From Glaciecola sp. (GTDB lineage Bacteria > Pseudomonadota > Gammaproteobacteria > Enterobacterales > Alteromonadaceae): a DNA stretch of 58,648 bases. Of the stretch, positions 9,567-18,928 are shown in pieces; the stretch's first letter is position 1, and each line of letters starts with the position of its first letter. Below the pieces are notes generated by a model. It searched no databases. It was not told where the DNA came from and saw only the letters and a list, made by a program, of their open reading frames with translations. The translations under genes were made by a program, and so were the position numbers. The DNA lies in NCBI GenBank assembly GCA_029251505.1, contig JAQXDG010000170.1, forward strand, positions 1 through 58,648, given 5' to 3'.

Positions 9567-10253
9567 ATGGAAAGACAGGTAGCTAGTGACTGTAGGGTCG
9601 CAAATAGAGAACATTTCCCCGTTTTAGCACGCGGACATATTAGTCAGTGGAGCGACAGCCAATTATTGGGATTTATCCTGCAGCAACGGCACTCGCCACA
9701 AAGTAGCTTGCACATGGCGAACCAGCTATTGCAAGAACTCGGTTCCTTGCATGGAGTCTTGAACGCCAGTCAAAACGTACTGTGCTCAGTGCCCGGTGTT
9801 GGGCCTAAAAAGTATATTCGCTGCCAAGCTATTGTTGAGTTGCATAAACGCACTAGCGTGCAGCATGTTGAGCGGATGATGAAGCTGGACTCGGTAGATG
9901 AGAGCAAAGCATTTTTTATTAGCCAGTTACAATATTATCAGCATGAATGTTTTGCGGTGGTATTGCTCAATAGCCAGCATGAGTTTTTGCATTATCGAGA
10001 ATTATTTACAGGCACAATCAATTCTGCATCGGTGTACCCACGCGAGATCGTTAAATATGTGGTGGATTATAACGCTGCCAACGTATTGATTGGCCACAAT
10101 CACCCAAGTGGATCACCGGAACCGAGTCAGGCTGATATAGCGATGACCCAAAAAATAGTAGAAGCATTGGGGTTAATTGATGTGCAAGTATTGGATCATA
10201 TTGTAGTTGGAGTAGGAAATGCAGTATCATTAGCACAAAGAGGCTGTTTGTAG
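9567..10253 (+). CDS. radC: RadC/YicR family JAB-domain protein
   Basis: This 228-residue RadC-family protein has an N-terminal helix-hairpin-helix region (SVPGVGPKKY) and a C-terminal JAB/MPN metal-binding domain. The domain carries the HNHPSGSPEPSQAD motif with its zinc histidines and aspartate. Despite the name, a role in DNA repair is not established for the family. The gene sits between coaBC and rpmB as in E. coli, except that a glycosyltransferase gene follows after 6 bp. Confidence 0.92.
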   Translation: MERQVASDCRVANREHFPVLARGHISQWSDSQLLGFILQQRHSPQSSLHMANQLLQELGSLHGVLNASQNVLCSVPGVGPKKYIRCQAIVELHKRTSVQHVERMMKLDSVDESKAFFISQLQYYQHECFAVVLLNSQHEFLHYRELFTGTINSASVYPREIVKYVVDYNAANVLIGHNHPSGSPEPSQADIAMTQKIVEALGLIDVQVLDHIVVGVGNAVSLAQRGCL

Positions 10254-10259
10254 TGAATT

Positions 10260-11072
10260 ATGAAATTATCCGTTATTTTTTCCACGTATAACTCTCCGGA
10301 TTGGATGGAAAAAACCTTGTGGGGTTTGCATTATCAAACTTACCAAGACTTTGAAATTGTCATCGCTGATGATGGATCTGATGCTGAAATCAAAGCACGT
10401 ATTGAGCAGTTTGAACGAGACTCAGGGCGCAAGATCACCCATGTGTGGCAAGAAGACGATGGTTTTCAAAAAACACGGATATTAAATAAAGCACTTTTAG
10501 CCACGACCGGCGAGTATATTGTATTTACGGACGGTGATTGTGTGTGTCGCAAAGACTTTTTACAAGTACATGTTGATAATGCACAACCGGGTTATTTTTT
10601 ATCTGGCGGCTACTTTAAATTGCCGATGGCGGCGTCAAATGCAATTACACGAGAGCATATTGCCTCGGGTTTAGCATTTGATGTTGATTTTTTAGTTGAC
10701 CATGGCCTCAAACCGAATTATAAAACGCTGAAATTAACTGCCACGGCCACTAAGGCTAAATGGTTAAATCGAATGACACCGACATCACCGACGTGGAATG
10801 GACATAATGCATCAACATTTCGTGACTTAATTTTCGCGACGAATGGGTTTGATGAGCGGATGCAATATGGTGGTGAAGATCGTGAGATGGGCGAGCGCTT
10901 GTTTAATATGGGGATCAAATCCAAGCAAATTCGCTATTCTGCGATTTGCATTCATTTAGACCATGCCCGGGGCTACGTAAAGCCAGAAATGATCTCTAAA
11001 AACAAGGCGATACGAAAATATACTAAAGAAAATAAGGTGTTGCGCACACCTTTCGGGATTGAAAAAGATTAA
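10260..11072 (+). CDS. Glycosyltransferase family 2 protein
   Basis: The 270-residue protein begins with the GT-A fold signature SVIFSTYNSPDWMEKTL. It then has IVIADDGSDAEI, the metal-binding DGDC motif (a DxD variant) and a C-terminal GGEDREMGERL segment typical of GT2 enzymes with a galactosyltransferase-like C-terminal region. It most likely transfers a sugar in LPS core or surface-glycan synthesis, because kdkA and a GT9 gene lie 2.4 kb and more downstream. It starts 6 bp after radC and lies inside the normally tight radC-rpmB interval, so it is probably co-transcribed with radC. Confidence 0.88.
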   Translation: MKLSVIFSTYNSPDWMEKTLWGLHYQTYQDFEIVIADDGSDAEIKARIEQFERDSGRKITHVWQEDDGFQKTRILNKALLATTGEYIVFTDGDCVCRKDFLQVHVDNAQPGYFLSGGYFKLPMAASNAITREHIASGLAFDVDFLVDHGLKPNYKTLKLTATATKAKWLNRMTPTSPTWNGHNASTFRDLIFATNGFDERMQYGGEDREMGERLFNMGIKSKQIRYSAICIHLDHARGYVKPEMISKNKAIRKYTKENKVLRTPFGIEKD

Positions 11073-11090
11073 GTAATTCTACGAAATAGT

Positions 11091-11119
11091 TTGCTTTTGA
11101 ATATTAAATACTGTATAAA
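11091..11119 (+). promoter_or_regulatory. Probable sigma70 promoter of rpmB-rpmG
   Basis: TTGCTT (11091-11096) and TATAAA (11114-11119) are separated by 17 bp, with a TG just before the -10 box (extended -10). It lies about 80 bp upstream of the rpmB start, where a ribosomal-protein promoter is expected. Confidence 0.7.
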
Positions 11120-11202
11120 ATGCGCCCTCTTATTCGGAACTGTGTGTCTCTAATCCAGCAGCTGTTTCGATAATTATTAAAGTTGTTCTGGAGACAAATA
11201 CT

Positions 11203-11439
11203 ATGGCTAAAGTATGTCAAGTAACAGGCAAGCGTCCTGCAGTTGGTAATAACCGCTCACACGCTCGTAACGCGACTCGTCGTCGTTTTTTACCAAATTT
11301 ACAAACTCACCGTTTTTGGGTTGAGTCTGAAAACCGTTTCATCAAATTACGTCTTACTGCAAAAGGTATGCGTATTATTGATAAGAAGGGCATCGATTCA
11401 GTATTAACTGAAATGCGTGCTCGTGGCGAAAAAGTTTAA
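11203..11439 (+). CDS. rpmB: 50S ribosomal protein L28
   Basis: The 78-residue protein is full length for bL28 ([20 protein letters not shown] start). It is a structural component of the large ribosomal subunit. A GGAG site precedes the ATG. It forms an operon with rpmG, whose start is 11 bp further on. Confidence 0.98.
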   Translation: MAKVCQVTGKRPAVGNNRSHARNATRRRFLPNLQTHRFWVESENRFIKLRLTAKGMRIIDKKGIDSVLTEMRARGEKV

Positions 11440-11450
11440 GGAGCTAGATT

Positions 11451-11606
11451 ATGCGCGATAAAATTAAATTAGTATCTTCTGCTGGCACTGGTTTCTACTA
11501 CACCACAGACAAAAACAAGCGTAACATGCCTGGAAAAATGGAGATCAAAAAGTTTGATCCTAAAATCCGTAAGCACGTTATGTTTAAGGAAGCTAAAATC
11601 AAATAA
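11451..11606 (+). CDS. rpmG: 50S ribosomal protein L33
   Basis: The 51-residue protein has the bL33 signature: it begins [18 protein letters not shown] and ends [10 protein letters not shown]. It lacks the zinc-binding CxxC pairs, so it is the zinc-independent (C-minus) form. An AAGGAG site ends 7-8 bp before the ATG. It directly follows rpmB and is followed by a terminator. Confidence 0.98.
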   Translation: MRDKIKLVSSAGTGFYYTTDKNKRNMPGKMEIKKFDPKIRKHVMFKEAKIK

Positions 11607-11626
11607 CTTTTGGTTTTGTCTCCACG

Positions 11627-11653
11627 AAAGCCCGGTTTTATACCGGGTTTTTT
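11627..11653 (+). terminator. Terminator of the rpmB-rpmG operon
   Basis: CCCGG and CCGGG form a stem around a TTTTATA loop, followed by six T. It lies 20 bp after the rpmG stop. Confidence 0.85.
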
Positions 11654-11716
11654 GCGTTTACTCAAAAAAATTGGTAACGGCTCATGATCCGCATGCAGAC
11701 ACGAACATGAAATAAC

Positions 11717-12016
11717 TTGATCATCTTTGTGATGCTCGGCATGTTAATGTTGTTTTTTGTGTTAAACCAAAAAATTAATACCCCGCAGGATATCCCAGCC
11801 CAATTGTTGATCCCTCATGAGATGCAGTTGACTCGTTGGCAAAGTGCAGGCATAGATTTACAGCGAAACTCACAAGGCGGCTTTACCGAGACCAATAGCA
11901 ATCAGCTTAGTGAGACTGCGATTAATGTCATTCGTTTGCCGCAGCAAACATTGCTGCAACTAAATGAACGCTACTATGTACTATTAAAACCGGAAGGCGT
12001 GTATTTGATCCCGTAG
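11717..12016 (+). CDS. Small membrane-anchored protein of unknown function
   Basis: I do not recognise this protein of up to 99 residues. It has one N-terminal hydrophobic segment (IIFVMLGMLMLFFVL), so it is probably a membrane-anchored or exported small protein, followed by a polar domain with no cysteines. The start is uncertain. TTG at 11717 follows a stop codon almost directly, the first ATG is at 11732, and neither has a good ribosome-binding site. It lies between rpmG and mutM in the same direction. Confidence 0.55.
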   Translation: MIIFVMLGMLMLFFVLNQKINTPQDIPAQLLIPHEMQLTRWQSAGIDLQRNSQGGFTETNSNQLSETAINVIRLPQQTLLQLNERYYVLLKPEGVYLIP

Positions 12017-12075
12017 TTAGATCTTTGCGTAAATCTCTGTAATATAAATACTCCCCCACCTAATTTGGAGCCCTC

Positions 12076-12888
12076 ATGCCAGAGTTACCTGAAGTTGAAG
12101 TCAGCCGTCAAGGCATCGAGCCAGGCTTGGTTGGCCAAACCATCAGTGAAATTGTTGTGCGAACTGCAAAACTACGTTGGGCGGTACCAGAAGCAATTCA
12201 TCAAACACATGGGCATATTATTCGCAGCGTAACGCGTCGTGCGAAATATCTGTTTATCAATACGGACGCCGGCAGTGTGATTTTGCATTTAGGGATGACG
12301 GGGTTTTTACGGGTATTTGCACAAACGACGGCGCTTAAAAAACACGACCATCTCGATATCAACCTAAGTAACGGTCAATGTTTGCGTTTTAATGATGCGC
12401 GTAAATTTGGTGCGTGTTTATGGCAAGGGATAGATGATGAGCCACATGTTTTATTGTCCGCATTAGGACCTGAACCTTTGACCGATGATTTTACACAAGA
12501 TCATCTACATACCAGAGCCAAAGGACGTACCTGCACGGTTAAGCAATTTGTGATGGATAATAAAAATGTTGTTGGTGTGGGTAATATTTATGCCAATGAA
12601 GCATTGTTTCTCGCCAAAATCGCACCCAAGCGAGCGGCGGGTAAAATCAGTGCGCAGCGCTACCGCGTCTTAACGGGTTATATTAAAGAAGTGTTGGCTG
12701 CAGCAATAGTGCAAGGTGGGACGACCCTCAAAGATTTTTCACAAGTAGATGGCAATCCGGGCTATTTTAGTTTGCATTTAAATGTCTATGGTCGAGCAGG
12801 AGAGGCGTGCCGTATCTGTGAATCAGAAATCAAGTCCATGATGATCGGGCAACGCAACACGTTTTGGTGCCCGAGCTGTCAACGCTAG
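12076..12888 (+). CDS. mutM: Formamidopyrimidine-DNA glycosylase (Fpg)
   Basis: This 270-residue bifunctional DNA glycosylase/AP lyase removes 8-oxoguanine and formamidopyrimidines. The N-terminal catalytic Pro-Glu is present (MPELPEVEVSRQGI), as are the KNVVGVGNIYANE helix-two-turn-helix motif and a C-terminal four-cysteine zinc finger (CRIC..CPSC). A GGAG site precedes the ATG. The location next to rpmG and coaD is the conserved gammaproteobacterial order. Confidence 0.97.
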   Translation: MPELPEVEVSRQGIEPGLVGQTISEIVVRTAKLRWAVPEAIHQTHGHIIRSVTRRAKYLFINTDAGSVILHLGMTGFLRVFAQTTALKKHDHLDINLSNGQCLRFNDARKFGACLWQGIDDEPHVLLSALGPEPLTDDFTQDHLHTRAKGRTCTVKQFVMDNKNVVGVGNIYANEALFLAKIAPKRAAGKISAQRYRVLTGYIKEVLAAAIVQGGTTLKDFSQVDGNPGYFSLHLNVYGRAGEACRICESEIKSMMIGQRNTFWCPSCQR

Positions 12889-12897
12889 TTACACGCG

Positions 12898-13416
<519 letters not shown>

Positions 13417-13459
13417 TTAGCCAACAACACGCTGATATGCAACTAAAAATCTGCGTAAA

Positions 13460-14329
13460 TTAAATCCGTAACGTCATCAGTTTATCATTAATCTCAGAAA
13501 ATACCGTTGCTGCATCGTTCTGTAGCTGCGTCTGGTAGCCTAAGAGCAGCGCTGCCCAATCATCAACACTAACATGGTAGTTTGTATGTAATGTTTGTTG
13601 TTTGCGAATAGAGCGGGCTAGGCGAGCAATATTGTCGATTGGCCAAGCTTTTACTATTTTCGATGGTTTTAGTGTAAATAAATCGCACTTATCAAAATCA
13701 ATCAGCCACAGTTGGTCTTGCTTATCTAATAAGATATTTTCAATATTTAAATCATGATGATCGACACCGGCTAAATGCATCCGCGCAATAGTATGACCTA
13801 ACGCTGTCCATATATGTAAGGGTAATGACTGCTGCAACAAATACGCGTGTAAATCTTGTGCATCAGTAATGCGTTCAATGAGGATCGCATTACGATAACT
13901 GGCCCCAAAATGTCGAGTGATCAGTCCTGCGATAGGACGTGGTACCGGTAAATCACAGCGACGCATATACTCTAGCAGCGCCATTTCTCGATAAACTCGG
14001 GTACGCGTATTGCCGGTAAACCAAAATGATTGGGTGATTAATTTGGCAATCAAGCCACCGCGAAAATAGCGGCGCAGTACCATATTAATACCATGGTGTT
14101 GAATAAAATAAGTGATCCCGCGCCCAGTATTCGTGCCTGTTATTTTATTTTGAGCTTGCCAGTACTCAGGATTAAACCAGTCTTTTGTTGGCCCGTCATC
14201 GGCATCATCTCTTTGTGCTTGATTTGAGGTATGAGTAGGCACAATTAAATATTGTCCAGAGGCATGAGAGGCTTGGATTGACCATGCTTTTGGTGACAAC
14301 GTTAATGGTGTACTGGTGAGCTCAGACAT
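13460..14329 (-). CDS. kdkA: 3-deoxy-D-manno-octulosonic acid (Kdo) kinase
   Basis: KdkA phosphorylates the inner-core Kdo of lipid A-Kdo. The 289-residue protein has the LPS-kinase fold: GRGITYFIQHHGINMVLRRY (glycine-rich and lysine-region equivalent), the catalytic HHDLNIENILLD and the metal-binding LIDFDKC. It is about 50 residues longer at the N-terminus than the usual 235-240-residue enzyme; the extra part looks unstructured. It is divergent from a GT9 gene, which supports an LPS-core role. Confidence 0.9.
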   Translation of the reverse strand: MSELTSTPLTLSPKAWSIQASHASGQYLIVPTHTSNQAQRDDADDGPTKDWFNPEYWQAQNKITGTNTGRGITYFIQHHGINMVLRRYFRGGLIAKLITQSFWFTGNTRTRVYREMALLEYMRRCDLPVPRPIAGLITRHFGASYRNAILIERITDAQDLHAYLLQQSLPLHIWTALGHTIARMHLAGVDHHDLNIENILLDKQDQLWLIDFDKCDLFTLKPSKIVKAWPIDNIARLARSIRKQQTLHTNYHVSVDDWAALLLGYQTQLQNDAATVFSEINDKLMTLRI

Positions 14330-14421
14330 AAATAAAATAGCAATTTGATGGATGACATTGACAGGTATTGTACGTAAAATTATGCTATAACGCTGTAAAA
14401 AATACCAACTAAGAATCCCCT

Positions 14422-15456
14422 ATGTCTCAATCAATTTGTATCATGCGCCTTTCTGCTATCGGTGATGTCTGTCATGCCGCAGCAATGGTGACGCGGATCA
14501 CGCAAGCGTGGCCGGATACAAAGGTGACATGGGTTATTGGTAAAATCGAACATCAACTCGTCAAAGGTATGCTCAATGTCGAATTTATTGTGTGTGACAA
14601 AGCTCAACCCGACGCGCGAGCTCAATTAAAAAAGGCGTTAGGCGGACGTGAATTTGATGTGTTGTTATTAATGCAGGTGGCATTGCGTGCCAATTGGTTT
14701 GCTTCGGTGATCAAGGCTAAACGCCGCATAGGATTTGATTGGGCACGCAGCAAAGAAGGCCATTGGCTTTTTACTAATGAACGTATCGCAGCTACGAAAC
14801 ACACCCATGTACTCGATGGGTTTATGCAGTTTGCGGATAAGATCGGCGTGCCTGCAATGCCGTTAGATTGGGCTATCCCAATTGATGCCCAAGATCGCGA
14901 GTGGGCACAACAGCAAGCGAATCAATTTGGGCGTTTTGTCATTATTGCCCCTGCTGCTTCAAAAGCAATGCGCAATTGGACGGCAGCAGGCTATGCCAAT
15001 ATTATCGCGCAACTCATCGAACATAATATTACCCCTGTGATTTGTGGTGGGCCGGGTCCGGTGGATGCCGACATTAGCCAAAACATCCTTGCGTTATGCT
15101 CACAAAAGCAGCACGCCAAATTACATAATTTAGTCGGGATAACCAGTTTAAAACAGATGCTTGCATTGATGGCTTTGGCGGATTGTGTGGTCGCGCCTGA
15201 TACGGGACCGGCACACATGGCAACGACAGTTCGCACCCCTGTAGTAGGCTTGTATGCACATTCTAACCCATTGCGAACGGGTCCTTATCTCACAATAAAT
15301 CAAACAGTTAGCGTGTATGAAGAGGCGATACAACAAGAATTTGGTCAATCTTGGCAGCAATTACCCTGGGGCACGCGTGCCAAAGGAAAAGACTGGATGT
15401 CGCATCTTAAATCCACAACGGTATGGGACAATATAGCCACACTTATCCACATTTAA
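14422..15456 (+). CDS. Glycosyltransferase family 9 (ADP-heptose:LPS heptosyltransferase-like)
   Basis: The 344-residue GT-B enzyme starts with the family signature ICIMRLSAIGDVCHA. Later it has VAPDTGPAHMATTV and the PVVGLYAHSNPLRTGPY segment. It probably adds heptose or a related sugar to the LPS inner core at the cytoplasmic face. Its neighbour kdkA, 92 bp away and divergent, acts on the same core. Which heptosyltransferase (I-like or other) it is cannot be decided here. Confidence 0.88.
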   Translation: MSQSICIMRLSAIGDVCHAAAMVTRITQAWPDTKVTWVIGKIEHQLVKGMLNVEFIVCDKAQPDARAQLKKALGGREFDVLLLMQVALRANWFASVIKAKRRIGFDWARSKEGHWLFTNERIAATKHTHVLDGFMQFADKIGVPAMPLDWAIPIDAQDREWAQQQANQFGRFVIIAPAASKAMRNWTAAGYANIIAQLIEHNITPVICGGPGPVDADISQNILALCSQKQHAKLHNLVGITSLKQMLALMALADCVVAPDTGPAHMATTVRTPVVGLYAHSNPLRTGPYLTINQTVSVYEEAIQQEFGQSWQQLPWGTRAKGKDWMSHLKSTTVWDNIATLIHI

Positions 15457-15577
15457 ACGTCAAGCTTGTATGAGAATGACCGATATATTTCTATAAGTTA
15501 TTTAATGTTAACTATAATTATTAGATAGCACACTGATAGAAACAAATATCGACAATGGAGTTGTCCAGTATTGAAGC

Positions 15578-16084
15578 GTGACCGCGTTGACCCCATTTCG
15601 ATTTTTCGCATTGATGAATGTGTTAGGCCTTATGCTTGCCATCGTAAGTCTAACCTTGTTGCTTTCAATCCATGCATACGCAGCGTTGCAACCCAGCAAT
15701 CAACCCAGTAATGTTCAAAGCACCGGTGCTCAAGACCGTGCTTCAGATCAAACTCATCCACCTCAAGTTATTCTTAACCATCCAACTTTTCCGGAAATTT
15801 CAGAGCAATTTTTACGTGAAGTGTTTTCTGGAAAAATGCGTCATTGGCCTGATGGTAAACTTATTCAGGTCGTTGTTCTGAAGTCTGATAGTCCGCTGCA
15901 TCAAGCATTTATTCAATTACGTTTGCGGATGTTTCCCTACCAAGTTCAGCGTTTGTGGAACAAGCGGATCTACTTGGGGCGCGGCGACCCACCTATTGTC
16001 GTAAATGATATCAATGCAATGCGGGCGATGGTGTTGAACACGCCGGGAGCGATTGGCTACCTAACACCCGAGCTATCTTCTTAG
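15578..16084 (+). CDS. PstS-like periplasmic phosphate-binding-family protein
   Basis: The 168-residue exported protein has an N-terminal signal-type hydrophobic stretch (residues 10-32). It then resembles the short PBP-like proteins related to PstS (FPEISEQFLREVFSGKMRHW, LRMFPYQVQRLW, TPGAIGYLTPE). It is about half the length of true PstS, so transport of phosphate by an ABC system is unlikely; these short forms often sit beside a porin and a sensor protein. GTG at 15578 is the longest start. It is followed after 2 bp by the porin-like gene, so they form one transcript. Confidence 0.7.
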   Translation: MTALTPFRFFALMNVLGLMLAIVSLTLLLSIHAYAALQPSNQPSNVQSTGAQDRASDQTHPPQVILNHPTFPEISEQFLREVFSGKMRHWPDGKLIQVVVLKSDSPLHQAFIQLRLRMFPYQVQRLWNKRIYLGRGDPPIVVNDINAMRAMVLNTPGAIGYLTPELSS

Positions 16085-16086
16085 TA

Positions 16087-17277
16087 ATGGGGTTGTGGGG
16101 ATGTATGATCTCGCTCTTGGTGAATGCGCAAGACGCGGTCTCTAGGCCGTCTGCTCGTTCGCAAGTTAACGGTTTTGCCGCGCAGGGAATGGTGAAAACC
16201 AATCACAGTAGTTATACTAATGAAACCAATAAACTGTCGTTTCGGCTAACTGAAATAGGGCTAAATAGTCGCTTTAAAATTAATGATTCTTGGTCGCTTG
16301 CTGGACAAATTGTGTACTTGGATGTGGGTAACCGATATGCCAAAGGGGGACGTGTAGATTATGTGTTTGTAGATTGGGAGCCTAGTTTATTTGATGACGC
16401 CAATTGGTCATTCAAAGCCCAGGTCGGTCGGGTTAAAAATAACCATTGGCTGTACGCTAGTACACGCGATGTACCGCATACGCGATTGAGTACTATTTTG
16501 CCTCAATCGGTGTATTTTGATGGTTTTCGTGATGTCGCATTAGGCAGTGATAGGGTGGCATTACAACTAGTTCATCTAAGTCCCTTTGGGACATGGCAAT
16601 ACAAATGGAGTTATGGCGCTTCGCCAATTAATAACGCCCAGCGAGACCAATTATTTTCTCCCTTAGCGAAGGGTAAGTTAAGTCAAGATTATACGCACCA
16701 AATGAGTGTTTACTTTGCCCCTAATAATACCAATATTGAAGTGGGGCTCAGTGTCTTGGATTCTGATTTTCGTTATGCAGCTAATGTAGCTGGCCATGAT
16801 CCTTTTGTGAATGGCAGTGCAACATCCCAACGCGTCATGCTCCATGGGCAATATTTTGCTGAAAACTTGGAGCTATCGGCGGAGATCATGCGTGAGCGTG
16901 GCGTCTTTAAGGATGCATTATTCACAGGTTTTAGCTCCGATCAATTTGGTGACGGAGGCTATGTGCAATGTCGGTACTTATTGAACCCTAAACACAGTGT
17001 TATTGCACGAATAGATCTTTACGATATGAACGAAAATGATCGCTTGGGCAAACGTATCCCGTTACAAACTCAAGGCGTTGTGCCTGAGTATTTTACCTAT
17101 ATGGATCAAGCTACCTTAGGATGGCAGTGGCACATTGCTGAACAATGGCAGCTACAAACGGACGTTCATCTCATTAAAGGCTCCGGTCGGTTAACGCCTA
17201 TTTTGTTTCCCGATCCCGTCTTAAATCCGAATAAATATTGGACCATGTGGTCTATGCAATTGATGTATTGGTTTTAA
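16087..17277 (+). CDS. Outer-membrane porin-like beta-barrel protein
   Basis: The 396-residue protein shows alternating amphipathic strands with aromatic girdles throughout (for example WSLAGQIVYLDVGN and WSFKAQVGRVKN). It ends in the aromatic residue pattern MYWF, typical of BAM-inserted barrels. A signal-like segment is at the start. The substrate is not known. It lies between a PstS-like protein and a deleted EAL protein. Together these form a three-gene operon, probably for sensing an anion or small solute and passing the signal to cyclic-di-GMP turnover. That role is inference. Confidence 0.75.
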   Translation: MGLWGCMISLLVNAQDAVSRPSARSQVNGFAAQGMVKTNHSSYTNETNKLSFRLTEIGLNSRFKINDSWSLAGQIVYLDVGNRYAKGGRVDYVFVDWEPSLFDDANWSFKAQVGRVKNNHWLYASTRDVPHTRLSTILPQSVYFDGFRDVALGSDRVALQLVHLSPFGTWQYKWSYGASPINNAQRDQLFSPLAKGKLSQDYTHQMSVYFAPNNTNIEVGLSVLDSDFRYAANVAGHDPFVNGSATSQRVMLHGQYFAENLELSAEIMRERGVFKDALFTGFSSDQFGDGGYVQCRYLLNPKHSVIARIDLYDMNENDRLGKRIPLQTQGVVPEYFTYMDQATLGWQWHIAEQWQLQTDVHLIKGSGRLTPILFPDPVLNPNKYWTMWSMQLMYWF

Positions 17278-17638
17278 TGATGCCTAAATTTATCAGTATT
17301 GGACAAAAAATATTAATGTTGATACTCGTATTGCTGTTTGCAACAGCAATTAACGTATTTGCGCTTAAATGATCAGCTCGCCGATGTGTGGTTATATGAT
17401 GCACAACATGGGCATCATGGTTGTCGCAGAAGGCATAGAAGATGTGCGTCAGTTCAATTGGTTACGAGATATGAAATGCGATAAAGCCCAAGGGTTTTAT
17501 ATCGCCAAACCTATTCCAGAGTATGAGTTGATGAAAACCTTACCGAGTATGGTTAAGGATAACGTGTGGCAAGGCAGCTATGCCAACAGAGTTGCAGATA
17601 ACGATAAGACTGGACATCAGCAACTATCAAATTTTTAA
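17277..17638 (+). pseudogene. Transmembrane EAL (c-di-GMP phosphodiesterase-type) gene with large internal deletion
   Basis: The locus keeps only the two ends of a membrane signalling gene. The 5' end (17277-17372) encodes KFISIGQKILMLILVLLF, the start of a typical membrane-anchored sensor, and stops at 17370. The 3' end (17369-17638) encodes the EAL-domain tail with MVVAEGIEDVRQFNWLRDM and KAQGFYIAKPI. Everything between (sensor domain, second TM, GGDEF if any, and the EAL active-site Glu, Asn and Asp motifs) is missing. The start overlaps the porin stop (TAATG), so it was the third gene of the operon. Confidence 0.85.
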
Positions 17639-17734
17639 ATCTTTGTTACATCTTTTATTTAAGTTCACTATCGCCATCTTTCGTTGTGCATTAGAATAGA
17701 TTGATATTCGCCACAACGACAGATGGAAAAAACG

Positions 17735-18928
17735 ATGCCACAGAGTTTCGAGCACCACCTACAAGCACAAATCGATGGGATAAAAGCCGAAGGTTTGTAT
17801 AAGCAAGAACGGATTATCACTTCCCAACAACAGGCCAATGTTGATGTAGGCGGGCAGTCCGTGATCAATTTTTGCGCCAATAATTACCTCGGTTTAGCTA
17901 ATCACCCTGATTTAATCGCCGCCGCCAAAGCCGGCCTCGATAGCCATGGTTTTGGTGTGGCGTCAGTTCGCTTTATTTGCGGCACGCAAGATATTCATAA
18001 AACATTAGAAAACAAAATTTCTGCCTTTTTGGGCATGCAAGATACGATATTGTATCCGTCCTGCTTTGATGCCAATGGCGGTTTATTTGAAACCATTCTG
18101 ACGGCAGAAGACGCCGTGATTTCTGATGCACTGAATCATGCCAGTATCATTGATGGTGTGCGCTTATCCAAAGCCAAACGTTACCGCTATGCTAACAATG
18201 ATATGGCGGCATTAGAAGCGCAACTCCAGCAAGCGGTTGCTGATGGCGCACGCTATAAATTGATTGCCACCGATGGCGTGTTTTCGATGGACGGGGTGAT
18301 TGCGAATTTACGAGGGATCTGTGATTTGGCCGATAAATATGATGCGCTGGTGATGGTTGATGATTGCCATGCGACTGGGTTTGTTGGTGCTAATGGTCGT
18401 GGTTCACATGAGTATTGCGATGTGCTGGGACGCGTCGATATTTTAACTGGCACGTTAGGCAAAGCTTTAGGTGGCGCATCTGGCGGCTATACCTCAGGTA
18501 AAAAGCCCGTGATCGAATGGTTACGTCAACGCTCTCGGCCGTATTTGTTTTCTAATTCGGTTGCGCCTCCGATTGTTACTGCGGCGATCAAAGTCTTTGA
18601 TATGATGGAGCAAGGTGCAGACCTTCGTTCTCAGTTGAACTCTAATGCGGCACGTTTTCGCTCTCGCATGAGCGCAGCGGGCTTTACTTTAAGCGGGCAA
18701 GACCATGCGATTATTCCGGTGATGTTAGGCGATGCTAAATTAGCGTCGAGTATGGCAGATAAGCTATTACAACGTGGTATTTATGTCGTCGGGTTTTCGT
18801 TCCCGGTTGTGCCACAAGGACAAGCGCGTATTCGTACACAAATGTCAGCAGCACATAGTTTAGAACAGGTTGATACCGTGGTGGACGCGTTTATTGAAGT
18901 AGGTCGTGAACTCGGGGTGATTGCATGA
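17735..18928 (+). CDS. kbl: 2-amino-3-ketobutyrate CoA ligase (glycine C-acetyltransferase)
   Basis: Kbl is a PLP enzyme that cleaves 2-amino-3-ketobutyrate with CoA to glycine and acetyl-CoA, the second step of threonine breakdown. The protein is 397 residues from the ATG at 17735 (GGA-type site before it), or 401 from the ATG at 17723. It shows [12 protein letters not shown], the [10 protein letters not shown] region, [10 protein letters not shown] and the PLP lysine in [13 protein letters not shown]. The stop overlaps the tdh start (ATGA), so the two are coupled. Confidence 0.96.
   Translation: MPQSFEHHLQAQIDGIKAEGLYKQERIITSQQQANVDVGGQSVINFCANNYLGLANHPDLIAAAKAGLDSHGFGVASVRFICGTQDIHKTLENKISAFLGMQDTILYPSCFDANGGLFETILTAEDAVISDALNHASIIDGVRLSKAKRYRYANNDMAALEAQLQQAVADGARYKLIATDGVFSMDGVIANLRGICDLADKYDALVMVDDCHATGFVGANGRGSHEYCDVLGRVDILTGTLGKALGGASGGYTSGKKPVIEWLRQRSRPYLFSNSVAPPIVTAAIKVFDMMEQGADLRSQLNSNAARFRSRMSAAGFTLSGQDHAIIPVMLGDAKLASSMADKLLQRGIYVVGFSFPVVPQGQARIRTQMSAAHSLEQVDTVVDAFIEVGRELGVIA

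Noticed and set aside
14991-15360. Several minus-strand frames inside the GT9 gene
   Set aside because: They overlap a well-supported gene in full and show no family features.
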